This document shows, piece after piece, positions 8,764 to 17,915 of a stretch of 21,855 bases of DNA; positions within the stretch are counted from its first letter, which is position 1; the number at the start of each line of letters is the position of its first letter. Both the position numbers and the translations under genes were made by a program. Under the pieces are notes generated by a model that saw only the letters and a program-made list of their open reading frames with translations, ran no database searches and was not told the origin of the DNA. This DNA is from Altererythrobacter sp. Lineage in GTDB: Bacteria > Pseudomonadota > Alphaproteobacteria > Sphingomonadales > Sphingomonadaceae. The DNA lies in contig JALZVZ010000221.1 in assembly GCA_023299945.1 (NCBI GenBank), forward strand, positions 1-21,855. Direction: 5' to 3'.

Positions 8764-11448
8764 TTAGGCAGCCTTGCGGAACTTGAACTTTTTGCGACCC
8801 AGGATCGCTGCAATACCCAATCCGAACAGAGCCATCATTGGCGGTGCAGGGACATCGGTGCCGCTGCTGCTGCCGGTGGTGCCGCTTGAACCGCTCGTGG
8901 TCGATGAGGTCGAGGACGAAGAGCTGGTGCTCGACGATGTCGAAGAGCTGGTGCTGCTGGTCATGCCCGAAGTTGAACCGCCACTTGTTGCGCCGCTGCT
9001 GCCTGACGAGCTGCCCGATGAGGAGCTGGACGTCGAGCTAGAGCTGCTACCAGTGCTGGTTGCACCAGATGATGTAGCACCCGAAGATGTTGCGCCAGAG
9101 CTGGTGCCGCCGGATGTCGACGAGCTGCTCGAAGACGAACCTGACGAAGAGCTGGATGAGCTGGTCACATCACCCGAGCTAGACGACGAGCCTGAGCTAG
9201 AGCTGCTGCCCGATGAGCTCGATGAGCCGCCCGAGGTGTTACCGCTGCTGGTGACATCACCCGAAGTCGAAGAGCTAGAGCTGCCGGAAGAAGAGCCCGA
9301 TGAGCTGCTCGAACCGCCAAAGCTGGTGCTGCCACCTGAGCTCGAAGACGAGCCAGAGCTGCTACCCGAAGAGCTAGATGAGCCGCCCGATGTGTTACCA
9401 CTGCTGGTGACATCACCCGAAGTCGAAGAGCTTGAGCTGCTGGACGAAGAGCTAGATGAGCTGCTCGAACCACCAAAGCTGGTGCTGCCACCGGAGGTAT
9501 TGCCGGAGGAAGTGTTTCCGCTGCTGGTGTTGCCACCCGAAGAGGAAGAGCTGGAAGAGCCACTCGATGACGATGAGCCAGTCGAAGTGTTGCCGCCAAA
9601 GCTGCTGCTGCCACCCGAAGAAGACGAGCTAGAGCTGCTGCTTGATGAGGAACTCGAAGAGCCGCCTACATTGCCCGAAGTCGAGCTGGAGATGTCACCC
9701 GATGTCGACGAAGAGCTGGAGCTGCTGGATGAGCTACTGCTCGACGACGAACCGCCTGAAGTACCAGAGGTTCCCGAAGTACCAGATGTGCCCGAGGTTC
9801 CGCCGAAGCTGCTGCTGCCACCCGAAGATGACGAGCTGCTAGAACTGCTTGATGAAGAGCTAGACGAACCGCCAACATTGCCAGAAGTCGAGCTTGAAAT
9901 GTCGCCCGAGCTTGAAGAGCTGGAGCTGCTCGATGAGCTGCTGCTCGACGAGGACGAACCGCCGGAAGTTCCCGAGGTGCCCGAAGTACCAGACGTGCCC
10001 GAAGATCCGCCGAAGCTAGTGCTGCCACCCGAGGATGACGAGCTAGAGCTGCTCGATGATGAAGAGCTTGAAGAGCTCGAACCACCACTTGTGGTATTTC
10101 CGCTTGTGCTCGAAACATCACCAGAAGTCGAAGAAGAGCTGCTGCTCGACGACGATGAACTGGAGGAGCTTGAACCGCCAAAGCTGCTGCTGCCACCGGA
10201 GCTCGAAGAGCTGCCTGAAGACGAACCTGACGAAGAGCTGGAACCACCGCTGGTGTTGCCGCTCGTGCTCGAAACATCACCCGAAGAGGATGAAGAGCTT
10301 GAGCTGCTCGACGATGAAGAAGAGCTAGATGAGCTGCTTCCGCCAGATGTGTTGCCGCTCGTGGTGTTACCGCTTGTGGTATTGCCCGAGGTTGAGCTTG
10401 TCACGCCGCTCGACGTTGAAGTCGTGCTCGAAACATCGCCCGAGGTTGAGCTGGTTACATCACCCGAAGTGGACGTAGTGCTCGACACATCACCCGAGGT
10501 TGAGCTGGTTACACCGCTCGACGTTGAAGTCGTGCTTGAGATACCGCCTGAACCTGAGCTTGTAACGCCGCCGGTAGATGTCGACACATCACCAGTGGAT
10601 GTCGAGGAAGAGCTTGTCACTCCGCCGGTAGAGCTAGTGACGCCGCCGGTGGAGCTGGTCACTGTGCCAGTCGACGAGGAAACTTCACCAGTTGTCGTGG
10701 AGCTTGTGAACTCACCAGAAGACGAAGTGGTCGAGGTTGAATTATCAATGTCGATATCGATCACGATACCGCTGGATGAATCGCCCGAGGATCCGCCAGT
10801 CGTTCCGCCTGAGGTCGAAACATCGCCAGATGTCGAGGAACCACCGCTTGATGAGCTAACATCGCCAGAAGAGCCACCACCAGAAGTGGTCGTGGTCGAC
10901 GTTACGTTAACGCTGCCACCGCCGCCGCCGCTGCCGCCGCCGAAGAAGCCGCCAAAGAAGCCTCCACCGAAGCCGCCGCCGAAGCCGCCACCGCCGCCAA
11001 TCACTGTAACACCGCCGCTGCTACCGCCGCCGCCTTGAACGGGGGGGAGTGCAGGCAAGGGCACTGGGATCAAACGAGCGCGGTATACTGGTGCGCATTC
11101 CGCTGCGTTCTCGATTGTCTCAACAATGCGGCCAGTTGAACCGACGATGCCAGGGTTAGCATTTGGAATGCCTGCATGCGGAGCGCCAGCTGCGCCCTCG
11201 CACTCAACCACGCGATTAACGACGCGGCGCTTGCGCTGGACAGGCTTGGGCACTGTACGATTGCGAGTCTTCACATACCGAACGGGTTCAGGTGCTGTTG
11301 CGATCCGCTTACCTTTAACGGGGCGTTCGCTCCCATAGGCAGGGTCATCTGAGATCGGTGCTTCTGCAACATGGACAGCACCCCCGCCAAGCAGCGCGAC
11401 ACCGGCTGCGGTTGCGGATAGTTTTGCTATGGCCAATTTTACCGACAT
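8764..11448 (-). CDS. Large secreted Ser/Gly/Thr-rich surface protein with PEP-CTERM-like tail
   Basis: About 894 residues from the ATG at 11448 (an in-frame ATG at 11478 would add ten; the later start gives a cleaner signal peptide, VKLAIAKLSATAAGVALLGG). Parts in order: signal peptide; a basic region of about 110 residues with two Cys (VECEG, AECAP) that may form a disulfide; a Gly/Phe-rich block (GGGFGGGFGGGFFGGFF); then some 650 residues almost only Ser, Gly, Thr and Asn, with poly-Ser runs separated by SGDVSS, SGNTSGGSS and SFGG motifs. The end, VPAPPMMALFGLGIAAILG followed by RKKFKFRK, is a Pro motif, one membrane helix and a basic tail, as in PEP-CTERM sorting signals. I infer a surface or matrix protein, possibly glycosylated. 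The function is unknown. Confidence 0.8.
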   Translation of the reverse strand: MSVKLAIAKLSATAAGVALLGGGAVHVAEAPISDDPAYGSERPVKGKRIATAPEPVRYVKTRNRTVPKPVQRKRRVVNRVVECEGAAGAPHAGIPNANPGIVGSTGRIVETIENAAECAPVYRARLIPVPLPALPPVQGGGGSSGGVTVIGGGGGFGGGFGGGFFGGFFGGGSGGGGGSVNVTSTTTTSGGGSSGDVSSSSGGSSTSGDVSTSGGTTGGSSGDSSSGIVIDIDIDNSTSTTSSSGEFTSSTTTGEVSSSTGTVTSSTGGVTSSTGGVTSSSSTSTGDVSTSTGGVTSSGSGGISSTTSTSSGVTSSTSGDVSSTTSTSGDVTSSTSGDVSSTTSTSSGVTSSTSGNTTSGNTTSGNTSGGSSSSSSSSSSSSSSSSSSSGDVSSTSGNTSGGSSSSSGSSSGSSSSSGGSSSFGGSSSSSSSSSSSSSSSTSGDVSSTSGNTTSGGSSSSSSSSSSSSSSSSSGGSTSFGGSSGTSGTSGTSGTSGGSSSSSSSSSSSSSSSSSGDISSSTSGNVGGSSSSSSSSSSSSSSSGGSSSFGGTSGTSGTSGTSGTSGGSSSSSSSSSSSSSSSTSGDISSSTSGNVGGSSSSSSSSSSSSSSSGGSSSFGGNTSTGSSSSSGSSSSSSSGGNTSSGNTSSGNTSGGSTSFGGSSSSSSSSSSSSSSSTSGDVTSSGNTSGGSSSSSGSSSGSSSSSGGSTSFGGSSSSSGSSSGSSSSSTSGDVTSSGNTSGGSSSSSGSSSSSGSSSSSGDVTSSSSSSSGSSSSSSSTSGGTSSGATSSGATSSGATSTGSSSSSTSSSSSGSSSGSSGATSGGSTSGMTSSTSSSTSSSTSSSSSTSSTTSGSSGTTGSSSGTDVPAPPMMALFGLGIAAILGRKKFKFRKAA
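9662..10078 (-). repeat. 207-bp tandem duplication in the Ser-rich gene
   Basis: Two diverged copies of a unit of about 207 bp (69 codons) begin at 9662 and 9869 (+ coordinates). Both contain, in the protein, SGTSGTSGTSGTSGG, a long Ser run, SGDISSSTSGNVGG, a second Ser run and SSFGG. The copies differ by scattered substitutions and small codon-sized indels, so the duplication is not recent. The wider region 8900-10900 is full of shorter imperfect repeats of the same elements. Confidence 0.8.
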
Positions 11449-11662
11449 GGACGAAAACTCACTTCGTTTGCATTTCATAAAACCGTCAATGAATTCAGCG
11501 AATCCGAACCCGTGGCGATTTCTGTCCCTGCAAAAGAACCTGTCATGGCCGCTGCCGCAATCATATTAACCACGAAACGCAGCGCCCAACTCAAATTTTT
11601 GGTCGTTTTTCGCCTGCGCTTGAACACTTGTCCCAGTTTGGAACCGAATTTCAGGCAAAAGT

Positions 11663-11679
11663 TGCTTAGGTTTTAAGCA
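11663..11679 (-). terminator. Weak terminator candidate at the ruvB end
   Basis: On the - strand, TGCTTA-AAACC-TAAGCA overlaps the ruvB stop codon and is followed by ACTTTTGCC. The stem is only 6 bp and AT-rich, so termination may be inefficient. The rest of 11480-11672 contains the upstream region of the Ser-rich gene, in which I see no clear promoter. Confidence 0.35.
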
Positions 11680-12716
11680 TTTCCGTCAAATAAGCCGTTT
11701 TGCGTATCTGGAGAATCAGTCTTGGGAATCGGCATTTCCAAGTGATTCCACCCCGCATCATTCAGCATACGGCCTCTAGCTGTTCGGGCCAATAGGCCCA
11801 ATTGGATGAGGTAGGGCTCCACTACGTCTTCGACCGTATCGCGCGGTTCAGCGAGGCCTGCCGCCAGCGTCTCAACCCCGACAGGTCCGCCTTTGTAAGT
11901 GGTTGCGATCATAGTGAGATATCGTCTGTCCATCGCATCAAGGCCTAGGGAATCGATCTCAAGCCGCGTCAATGCATTATCCGCCAGCGCCTTGGTCACA
12001 GTGGTATCGCCTGCCACATGGGCAAAGTCGCGCACCCGCCTAAGCAAGCGTCCCGCCACCCTTGGCGTACCGCGCGAACGCCGCGCAATCTCGCGCGCGC
12101 CCGCGGGATCTATATCCATGCCGAGCAGTTTTGCGCCGCGCGTCACCACCAACTCCAGCTCATCATGATTGTAGAAATTGAGGCGCACGGGAATGCCGAA
12201 ACGGTCGCGCAGCGGGGTCGTTAGCAAGCCTTGGCGGGTGGTTGCGCCGACCAACGTAAAGGGCGGCAAATCTATGCGAACACTGCGTGCAGCGGGCCCC
12301 TCCCCTATTATAATGTCGAGCGCACGGTCCTCCATCGCTGGATAAAGCACTTCTTCGACAATCGGATTGAGCCGGTGAATCTCATCAATGAAGAGCACAT
12401 CATTAGGCTCAAGATTGGTAAGCAATGCGGCCAGATCGCCAGCCTTTGCAATCACAGGGCCGGAAGTGGCACGAAAGCCTGCGCCCAATTCGCTGGCGAT
12501 AATTTGCGCCAGAGTGGTCTTGCCCAGACCCGGCGGACCAAAGAACAATGTATGGTCCATCGCCTCACCGCGCGACTTAGCGCTGTCGATAAAGACCCGC
12601 AGATTATCGCGCGCGCCTTCCTGCCCGATAAACTCGCTGAGCGTTTTGGGGCGCAGCGCCACATCGGGATCGTCGAACTGGCGATCGGGAGAATGGATGG
12701 GTGTGTCTTCACTCAA
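11673..12716 (-). CDS. ruvB: Holliday junction branch migration helicase RuvB
   Basis: A 347-residue AAA+ ATPase that drives branch migration of Holliday junctions with RuvA. Visible motifs are Walker [10 protein letters not shown] (60-68), Walker B with DEIH (111-114), the sensor VGATTRQG (~157-163), and PLRDRFG with the arginine-finger region (~168-174), followed by the C-terminal winged-helix domain. Length and order match the family. The likely start is a TTG whose T-T-G overlaps the TGA stop of the upstream DsrE-like gene (4-nt overlap), so translation is probably coupled; no in-frame ATG gives a complete N-terminus. It is the last gene of the ruvA operon. Confidence 0.96.
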   Translation of the reverse strand: MSEDTPIHSPDRQFDDPDVALRPKTLSEFIGQEGARDNLRVFIDSAKSRGEAMDHTLFFGPPGLGKTTLAQIIASELGAGFRATSGPVIAKAGDLAALLTNLEPNDVLFIDEIHRLNPIVEEVLYPAMEDRALDIIIGEGPAARSVRIDLPPFTLVGATTRQGLLTTPLRDRFGIPVRLNFYNHDELELVVTRGAKLLGMDIDPAGAREIARRSRGTPRVAGRLLRRVRDFAHVAGDTTVTKALADNALTRLEIDSLGLDAMDRRYLTMIATTYKGGPVGVETLAAGLAEPRDTVEDVVEPYLIQLGLLARTARGRMLNDAGWNHLEMPIPKTDSPDTQNGLFDGNA

Positions 12717-13264
12717 AACGGGTTCACCGTATAGCCGTCTTGTTGCAGCAGGGCGTGCGCGGTCATGGCGGACAATTGCACTTCCACGCCCTCCACCAGA
12801 TCAGCCTTCGCCACGCCGTTCACCGTGCCGGACTGTCCGCACAATATAATGCGCACACCGTGATCGAGCAGAGCGCGCAGCAATCCTGTGCTAGGGTTTG
12901 CGTCACCGCCGCGCTCGCGTTTTACCCATGCTGCATCATTCAATAGATCCAGCGTCGCCTTGCCATGCACGACAATCGCGATTTTGATATTTTCCGCAGG
13001 AACACCGTTGGCGACATGCATATTGATGAAGCGCGCGGCGCTTTCAAAACCGGGGTGGCGCTGGCCTTCTTTTGCAGCCTCGGCCACATCGAACGCAATC
13101 ACAAATTCGGCATCCGCAGGCAGAGCAGTCATGCCTTCTATCGGCGCGTGCGGGCCGTAGTCTGCAAACACTGGCCCATTGTTAAACGCCGACATATCCT
13201 GCGCCGCTGCTGGAGCGACTAGCGCCATCGACAATGCCGTAAACAAGCCAAGATTTTTGATCAT
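12713..13264 (-). CDS. Exported DsrE/DsrF-like protein
   Basis: A 183-residue protein with a Sec signal peptide ([21 protein letters not shown], cleavage before QDMS). The mature part fits the DsrE-like fold: an alternating beta/alpha pattern, a strand ending in a conserved His ([11 protein letters not shown], His100), and a late strand with the only Cys, Cys142 ([12 protein letters not shown]), where persulfide carriers of this superfamily have their active Cys. DsrE-like proteins relay sulfur or act as small stand-alone proteins of unclear role; export to the periplasm points to the latter group. Its ATG overlaps the TGA of the preceding gene by 4 nt, and its own stop overlaps the ruvB start. 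Confidence 0.75.
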   Translation of the reverse strand: MIKNLGLFTALSMALVAPAAAQDMSAFNNGPVFADYGPHAPIEGMTALPADAEFVIAFDVAEAAKEGQRHPGFESAARFINMHVANGVPAENIKIAIVVHGKATLDLLNDAAWVKRERGGDANPSTGLLRALLDHGVRIILCGQSGTVNGVAKADLVEGVEVQLSAMTAHALLQQDGYTVNPF

Positions 13265-13734
13265 TTTTGAACCGCTCCAAAATCCGGATATGCTTCTACA
13301 CTTTTGAATAGCGGCCGGAGTAGTTTACCGCCGCCGATGGTAACAGGCTCCCCATCCGCGCCAATGACCAGAGTGCCTATCACGTAATATACACCCGCCG
13401 GCGGGATTGATACGCTGTCGCAGCTCGTGCCGCGCGGCTTTTCAATTTGAAGCGTGCCAGTTGCCTTGTCGATTGCCTTGGTTTCATCGCGCTTGTCGGT
13501 AAGCGACCAGACTCGGATCAGATCGCGGCTGCCAACATCGCGCAAAGTTTGGCGGTCAATTCGCACGCGGTATTGAACCATACCGTCAGGCGCATCAGTT
13601 TTCTTATCTTTGCTGAAAAGCACAATCTTGCTTTCAGATTGCACCGATTGGCAGGCAGAAGCGGGCGCTGCAATCATAAGGCCTGCACCAAGAGCAGCGA
13701 TCATCAATCCAGATTTTCGAAAAACAGCTTTCAT
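13261..13734 (-). CDS. Exported protein of unknown function
   Basis: A 157-residue protein that I do not assign to a family. A signal peptide spans residues 1-27 (GLMIAALGAGLMIAAPASA), with the mature N-terminus at Cys28; the context ASAC is not a good lipobox, so signal peptidase I cleavage is more likely. A second Cys at 105 could form a disulfide with Cys28. The rest is polar and strand-rich (MVQYRVRIDRQTLRDVGS, GVYYVIGTLVIGADGEPVTIGG), suggesting a small periplasmic beta protein. A strong GGAGG ribosome binding site lies 8 nt before the ATG. It sits 57 bp after ruvA and overlaps the DsrE-like gene by 4 nt, so the two exported proteins are probably co-translated. Confidence 0.7.
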   Translation of the reverse strand: MKAVFRKSGLMIAALGAGLMIAAPASACQSVQSESKIVLFSKDKKTDAPDGMVQYRVRIDRQTLRDVGSRDLIRVWSLTDKRDETKAIDKATGTLQIEKPRGTSCDSVSIPPAGVYYVIGTLVIGADGEPVTIGGGKLLRPLFKSVEAYPDFGAVQK

Positions 13735-13791
13735 ATCATATACCTCCAGCCGGATTGATCGCAGAGATCGGATTGCGCTTTAGTGAACATG

Positions 13792-14394
13792 TCACCCTGC
13801 CGCCTTCTTCAATGCCACGCGAATAAGGTCGCCTTCTTTCGCGCCCTTGCCCAATTCTGCCTGCGCGCTAGCCACCGCTTGCGCCGCAATCGCTGGCTTA
13901 AACCCAAGGTTCTGCAAAGCCGATACCGCATCGGAACTCGCTGCGCCTTTGGGAGCCAGAGCCGCGCCGCCAATCGAACCGCCGCCCGGAAGCGCACCAG
14001 CCTTATCCTTCAGCTCATTCACAATCCGCGCAGCCAGTTTCGGGCCAACACCGTTTGCGCGCGACACGGTCGCTGCATCACCGCCAGCGCAGGCATCGCG
14101 CACTTCGCCAATCGAAAGCGCCGACAATATTGCCAGCGCAACCTTGCTGCCCACGCCCTGCACTGTTGTTAGAAGACGGAACCAATCGCGCTCAGCACTT
14201 TCCGCAAAGCCAAGCAGGCGCATATCATTTTCGCTCACCTGCAAATCAGTGTGGACCGTGCAGCCCTCGCCGATCTCGCCCAAAGCGCTCAATGTGGTGG
14301 AAGAGCAATGCACGAGATAACCCACGCCTTGCACATCAACGATGGCCCAATCCTCGCCGGTTTCATCCAGCCTGCCAGATAGTTTTGCAATCAA
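13792..14394 (-). CDS. ruvA: Holliday junction DNA-binding protein RuvA
   Basis: A 200-residue protein, the usual RuvA length, that binds Holliday junctions as a tetramer and loads RuvB. The N-terminal OB-fold domain covers residues 1-62 (MIAKLSGRLDE...VQGVGYLVHC). Domain II has two helix-hairpin-helix motifs, LLTTVQGVGSKVALAILS and SRANGVGPKLAARIVNELKDK. A Gly/Ala-rich linker leads to the C-terminal RuvB-contact domain (~148-200, VSALQNLGFKPAIAAQAV). It is the first gene of the - strand operon and diverges from aroC; ruvC, which often precedes ruvA, is not next to it. Confidence 0.96.
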   Translation of the reverse strand: MIAKLSGRLDETGEDWAIVDVQGVGYLVHCSSTTLSALGEIGEGCTVHTDLQVSENDMRLLGFAESAERDWFRLLTTVQGVGSKVALAILSALSIGEVRDACAGGDAATVSRANGVGPKLAARIVNELKDKAGALPGGGSIGGAALAPKGAASSDAVSALQNLGFKPAIAAQAVASAQAELGKGAKEGDLIRVALKKAAG

Positions 14395-14492
14395 CGCGAA
14401 GTCCCCTTGGCCATGGTTTGTTCTTGGACTGAAAGTTTTGTTTGGTCTAGAGAATATGGACTTAAGTGCACAGTTGCGACATGAGGGAATGC

Positions 14493-15593
14493 ATGAGCTT
14501 TAACACTTTTGGACGGATGCTGCGCTTCACCACTTGGGGCGAAAGCCACGGGCCTGCATTGGGCGCGGTGCTGGATGGGTGCCCGCCGCATATTGCGCTG
14601 AGCGAGGCTGATATTCAGCCCTTTATGGATGCGCGCAAACCGGGGCAGAACAAGTTCACGACGCAGCGCAAAGAAGATGACCTTGTGAATATCCTCTCTG
14701 GCGTGTTCGAGGGGCAGACCACAGGAACGCCCATTTCTCTGATGATCGAAAATACCGATCAGCGCAGCAAAGACTATTCCGAAATCGCGCAAAGCTACCG
14801 GCCCGGTCATGCCGATTACAGCTATGATGCGAAATATGGCATTCGCGATTATCGCGGCGGCGGGCGTTCCAGTGCCCGCGAAACAGCGGCGCGCGTAGCG
14901 GCAGGCGCGATTGCGCGGGCGATCATTCCTGAGGTGACAATCCACGCCTATGTTTGCGAGCTGGGCGGTGATGCGATTGATCGCAGCAAAATGGATTTGG
15001 CCAAGATCGGCAATAATCCTTTCTTCTCTCCTGATGCCGCCGCCGCAGAGCGCTGGGCAGAGCGCCTCGACCAAGTGCGCAAAGATGGCTCATCATTGGG
15101 CGCAGTGGTAGAATGCGTCGCCACCGGCGTACCAGCCGGATGGGGCGCGCCGGTCTATGCCAAACTCGACAGCGATTTGGCCGCCGCCATGATGACGATC
15201 AACGCAACCAAGGGCGTCGAAATTGGCGATGGCTTTGAAGCTGCGCGCCTGACCGGTGAACAAAACGCTGATCCGATGCGGCCCGGCGATATGGCCAAAG
15301 GCGGCGTGCAAGGTGGAGGGGCACCAGAATTTCTCGCCAATCATGCCGGCGGCACGGCGGGCGGTATCTCTACCGGACAGCCAGTGGTCTGCCGAGTGGC
15401 ATTTAAGCCAACATCCTCCATCCTCACGCCGGTGCAATCGGTGAACTCTGCTGGAGAAGCGGTGGATGTGCGTACCAAGGGACGGCACGATCCCTGCGTT
15501 GGCATTAGAGGCGCGCCTGTAGTTGCCGCAATGATGGCGCTGGTTCTGGCCGATCATAAGCTGATGCACCGCGCGCAGATGCAATCGCTTTAA
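14493..15593 (+). CDS. aroC: Chorismate synthase
   Basis: Converts 5-enolpyruvylshikimate-3-phosphate to chorismate, the last shikimate-pathway step, using reduced FMN. The protein has 366 residues. Family signatures are present: [20 protein letters not shown] with active-site His19, the second invariant His in [15 protein letters not shown], then [17 protein letters not shown], and the C-terminal [15 protein letters not shown]. The ATG at 14493 has a GAGGGA ribosome binding site about 4 nt upstream; an in-frame GTG 27 bp earlier lacks family resemblance and a ribosome binding site. The 98 bp between ruvA and aroC must hold both promoters, but no strong consensus element is visible there. Confidence 0.97.
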   Translation: MSFNTFGRMLRFTTWGESHGPALGAVLDGCPPHIALSEADIQPFMDARKPGQNKFTTQRKEDDLVNILSGVFEGQTTGTPISLMIENTDQRSKDYSEIAQSYRPGHADYSYDAKYGIRDYRGGGRSSARETAARVAAGAIARAIIPEVTIHAYVCELGGDAIDRSKMDLAKIGNNPFFSPDAAAAERWAERLDQVRKDGSSLGAVVECVATGVPAGWGAPVYAKLDSDLAAAMMTINATKGVEIGDGFEAARLTGEQNADPMRPGDMAKGGVQGGGAPEFLANHAGGTAGGISTGQPVVCRVAFKPTSSILTPVQSVNSAGEAVDVRTKGRHDPCVGIRGAPVVAAMMALVLADHKLMHRAQMQSL

Positions 15594-15628
15594 ACGATCA
15601 ATACCTGCACTTTAATCGATTGGACAGT

Positions 15629-15645
15629 TTGTCACGGACTTGTCA
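15629..15645 (+). promoter_or_regulatory. Direct repeat TTGTCA upstream of katG
   Basis: TTGTCA occurs at 15629-15634 and again at 15640-15645, that is 11 bp (one helical turn) apart. Either copy could be a -35 element or both a regulator half-site pair. No well-spaced -10 is obvious and no OxyR-type ATAG/CTAT tetrad is seen, so the call is weak. Confidence 0.25.
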
Positions 15646-15660
15646 TTTAAAGCCGGTATC

Positions 15661-15679
15661 GGGAGTGGAAACCGCTCCC
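15661..15679 (+). promoter_or_regulatory. Hairpin just upstream of the katG ribosome binding site
   Basis: GGGAGTGG-AAA-CCGCTCCC forms an 8-bp stem with one T-G wobble and a 3-nt loop. No T run follows, so it is not a terminator. CTCC in its 3' arm (15675-15678) is also complementary to GGAG of the katG Shine-Dalgarno (15703-15706), so two exclusive folds are possible if the site is transcribed. Confidence 0.4.
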
Positions 15680-15713
15680 AAACGAATCACATATACCCCT
15701 TAGGAGAGACATC

Positions 15714-17915
15714 ATGGATGCTAAAACAGGCGATATTTCAGGTTGCCCATTCGACCACACTAGCGGAACACGTTCTTTGCATGGCCGCACCAATGCCGAT
15801 TGGTGGCCTGAGGCAATCCAGCTCACAACGCTGACAGAGGGTGGCCGCAACGCGAACCCAATGGGCGAAGATTTCGATTATGCAGAAGCGTTTAACGCAA
15901 TTGATTATGACGCTCTGAAAGCCGATCTGACCGCTTTGATGACGGACGATCAGGAATGGTGGCCTGCTGATTACGGTCATTACGGTCCGTTCTTCATCCG
16001 CATGACATGGCACGCGGCGGGCACTTACCGCACAGCCGATGGCCGCGGCGGCGGCGGAAGCGGGCAACAACGTTTTGCCCCGCTCAATAGCTGGCCTGAC
16101 AATGGCAATCTCGACAAGGCGCGACGCTTGCTGTGGCCCGTCAAACAGAAATACGGCAAGCATATTAGCTGGGCTGACCTTTTCATCCTGGCCGGTAACG
16201 TCGCAATTGAAAGCATGGGCGGACCAGTGTTCGGCTTTGGCGGCGGACGTCCAGACGTATTCGAGCCAGAAACCACCTATTGGGGCACTGAAGAATTGAT
16301 GGTTGATACGGGCGCACAAACCCGCATCCAGCCTGACAAGAATATGGATTTGGAAAGCCCACTGGCGGCGATCCAAATGGGCCTAATCTACGTCAATCCA
16401 GAAGGTCCCGGCGGCAATGCTGATCCGCTGCTGTCGGCACGCGATATGCGCACGACCTTTGCGCGCATGGCCATGAATGACGAAGAAACTGTTGCTCTGA
16501 CCGCTGGCGGCCACGCCTTTGGTAAAGCGCACGGCGCAGCGCCATCAGACACATTCGGCGATGCACCAGAAGGTGAGACGCTCGAGAATCAAGCCTTTGG
16601 TTGGCTCACCGATCAGTCGGAAATCGACGCGGGTAACATCACCACATCCGGTATCGAAGGCGCATGGTCGAACAATCCGACAAGCTGGAGTCACGATTAT
16701 TTCCGTTTGCTGTTCAAATATGATTTTGAACTTGTGCACAGCCCGGCAGGCGCGCAGCAATGGACGCCGATCAACCCCGAAGAAGCCGATATGGCGCCCG
16801 ACGCACGCGACCCTTCGAAGAAGGTTCCGACCATGATGACGACGGCGGACATGGCGCTGAAAATGGACCCAGAATACGCTAAAATATCGAAGCGTTTCTT
16901 GGAAAACCCGGCTGATCTAGACGACGCATTCGCCCGCGCATGGTTCAAATTGCTCCACCGCGATATGGGTCCAAAGGCGCGTTACCTCGGCCCAGAAGTG
17001 CCATCCGAAGATCTGATCTGGCAGGACATTGTTCCTGCTGGCAAGACCGTTTCGGACAGCGATGCATCGGCTTTCAAAGCAGCGGCATTGGGCAGCGGCT
17101 TGAGCGTTAGCGAGCTTGTGAAAGCGGCATGGGCATCGGCCTCCACCTATCGCGGTACTGACCACCGCGGCGGCGCAAATGGCGCGCGTGTTGCACTGGC
17201 TCCGCAAAATGGCTGGGCGTCGAATGATCCGGATGAGCTGGGCAAAGTTATCGCCAAGCTCAACGACATTCGCGGCAATATCAGCCTAGCTGATGCAATC
17301 GTCCTTGCCGGTACAGCGGCTGTCGAAAAAGCAGCGACGGATGCAGGTCACAGCATTTCTGTAGCGGTCACCACCGGCCGCGGCGATGCAAGCGCAGATC
17401 AAACGGACGCGGAGAGCTTTGAGCCATTGGAACCATTGGCTGACGGCTTCCGCAACTATCTGCGCGGTAAAGCTACGGTGAAAACAGAGGATCTGCTGAT
17501 CGACAAAGCGCATTTGCTGGGTCTTTCCATCCCGGAATTGACCGTATTGGTTGGCGGCATGCGCGCTTTGGGCGCAGTGGCTGGCAACACTGGCCACGGT
17601 GTCTTCACAGACCGCGCTGGGCAGCTGACGACAGACTTCTTCACCAATTTGCTGGACATGGGCACCAAATGGGCGCCCGTCGATGGCAGCCATGACGAGG
17701 AATATGTCGGAACCGATCGCAAAACCGGCGCTGAAAAGTTCCGCGCAACCCGCGCTGATCTGATCTTTGGTTCGCACTCACAGCTTCGCGCACAAGCCGA
17801 AGTCTATGCAGAAAACGGCAATGAAGAGAAGTTTGTGACAGACTTCGCCGCAGCTTGGGCCAAGGTCATGGATGCCGACCGGTTCGACATTAGCCACGCA
17901 AAATATCACGCTTAA
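15714..17915 (+). CDS. katG: Catalase-peroxidase
   Basis: A 733-residue haem enzyme that removes hydrogen peroxide by catalase and peroxidase reactions. Distal residues Arg96, Trp99 and His100 are in [10 protein letters not shown], the proximal haem ligand His267 is in [12 protein letters not shown], and Trp99, Tyr226 ([10 protein letters not shown]) and Met252 (RMAMND) can form the Met-Tyr-Trp adduct needed for catalase activity. The C-terminal half is the usual degenerate peroxidase repeat without haem ([20 protein letters not shown]). No signal peptide is seen, so it is cytoplasmic. The ATG follows an AGGAGAG ribosome binding site at 15702-15708. No oxyR or fur gene is adjacent; the upstream hairpin and direct repeat are candidate control sites. 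The gene is monocistronic, ending in a terminator. Confidence 0.97.
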   Translation: MDAKTGDISGCPFDHTSGTRSLHGRTNADWWPEAIQLTTLTEGGRNANPMGEDFDYAEAFNAIDYDALKADLTALMTDDQEWWPADYGHYGPFFIRMTWHAAGTYRTADGRGGGGSGQQRFAPLNSWPDNGNLDKARRLLWPVKQKYGKHISWADLFILAGNVAIESMGGPVFGFGGGRPDVFEPETTYWGTEELMVDTGAQTRIQPDKNMDLESPLAAIQMGLIYVNPEGPGGNADPLLSARDMRTTFARMAMNDEETVALTAGGHAFGKAHGAAPSDTFGDAPEGETLENQAFGWLTDQSEIDAGNITTSGIEGAWSNNPTSWSHDYFRLLFKYDFELVHSPAGAQQWTPINPEEADMAPDARDPSKKVPTMMTTADMALKMDPEYAKISKRFLENPADLDDAFARAWFKLLHRDMGPKARYLGPEVPSEDLIWQDIVPAGKTVSDSDASAFKAAALGSGLSVSELVKAAWASASTYRGTDHRGGANGARVALAPQNGWASNDPDELGKVIAKLNDIRGNISLADAIVLAGTAAVEKAATDAGHSISVAVTTGRGDASADQTDAESFEPLEPLADGFRNYLRGKATVKTEDLLIDKAHLLGLSIPELTVLVGGMRALGAVAGNTGHGVFTDRAGQLTTDFFTNLLDMGTKWAPVDGSHDEEYVGTDRKTGAEKFRATRADLIFGSHSQLRAQAEVYAENGNEEKFVTDFAAAWAKVMDADRFDISHAKYHA

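Noticed and set aside
8900..10900. Dense short repeats that might suggest a CRISPR array.
   Set aside because: The repeats are in-frame codon patterns of irregular length within one coding gene, with no constant repeat-spacer spacing and no cas genes.
8774..11038. A 754-codon open frame on the + strand antisense to the Ser-rich gene, encoding an acidic Pro/Glu/Leu-rich chain.
   Set aside because: It is a composition effect. In this staggered antisense frame, stops arise only opposite Tyr, Gln or His (or stop) codons of the sense gene, which the Ser/Gly region lacks. The frame ends exactly opposite the Gln of VQGGGG (GTT CAA). No ribosome binding site or family resemblance is seen.
14391..15584. 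Antisense open frames of 227 and 163 codons opposite aroC.
   Set aside because: Shadows of the conserved aroC frame; Cys/His/Arg-rich composition typical of antisense translation of GC-rich genes.
15738..17777. Antisense open frames of 212, 178-like and 163 codons opposite katG.
   Set aside because: Shadow frames without domain signs or ribosome binding sites.
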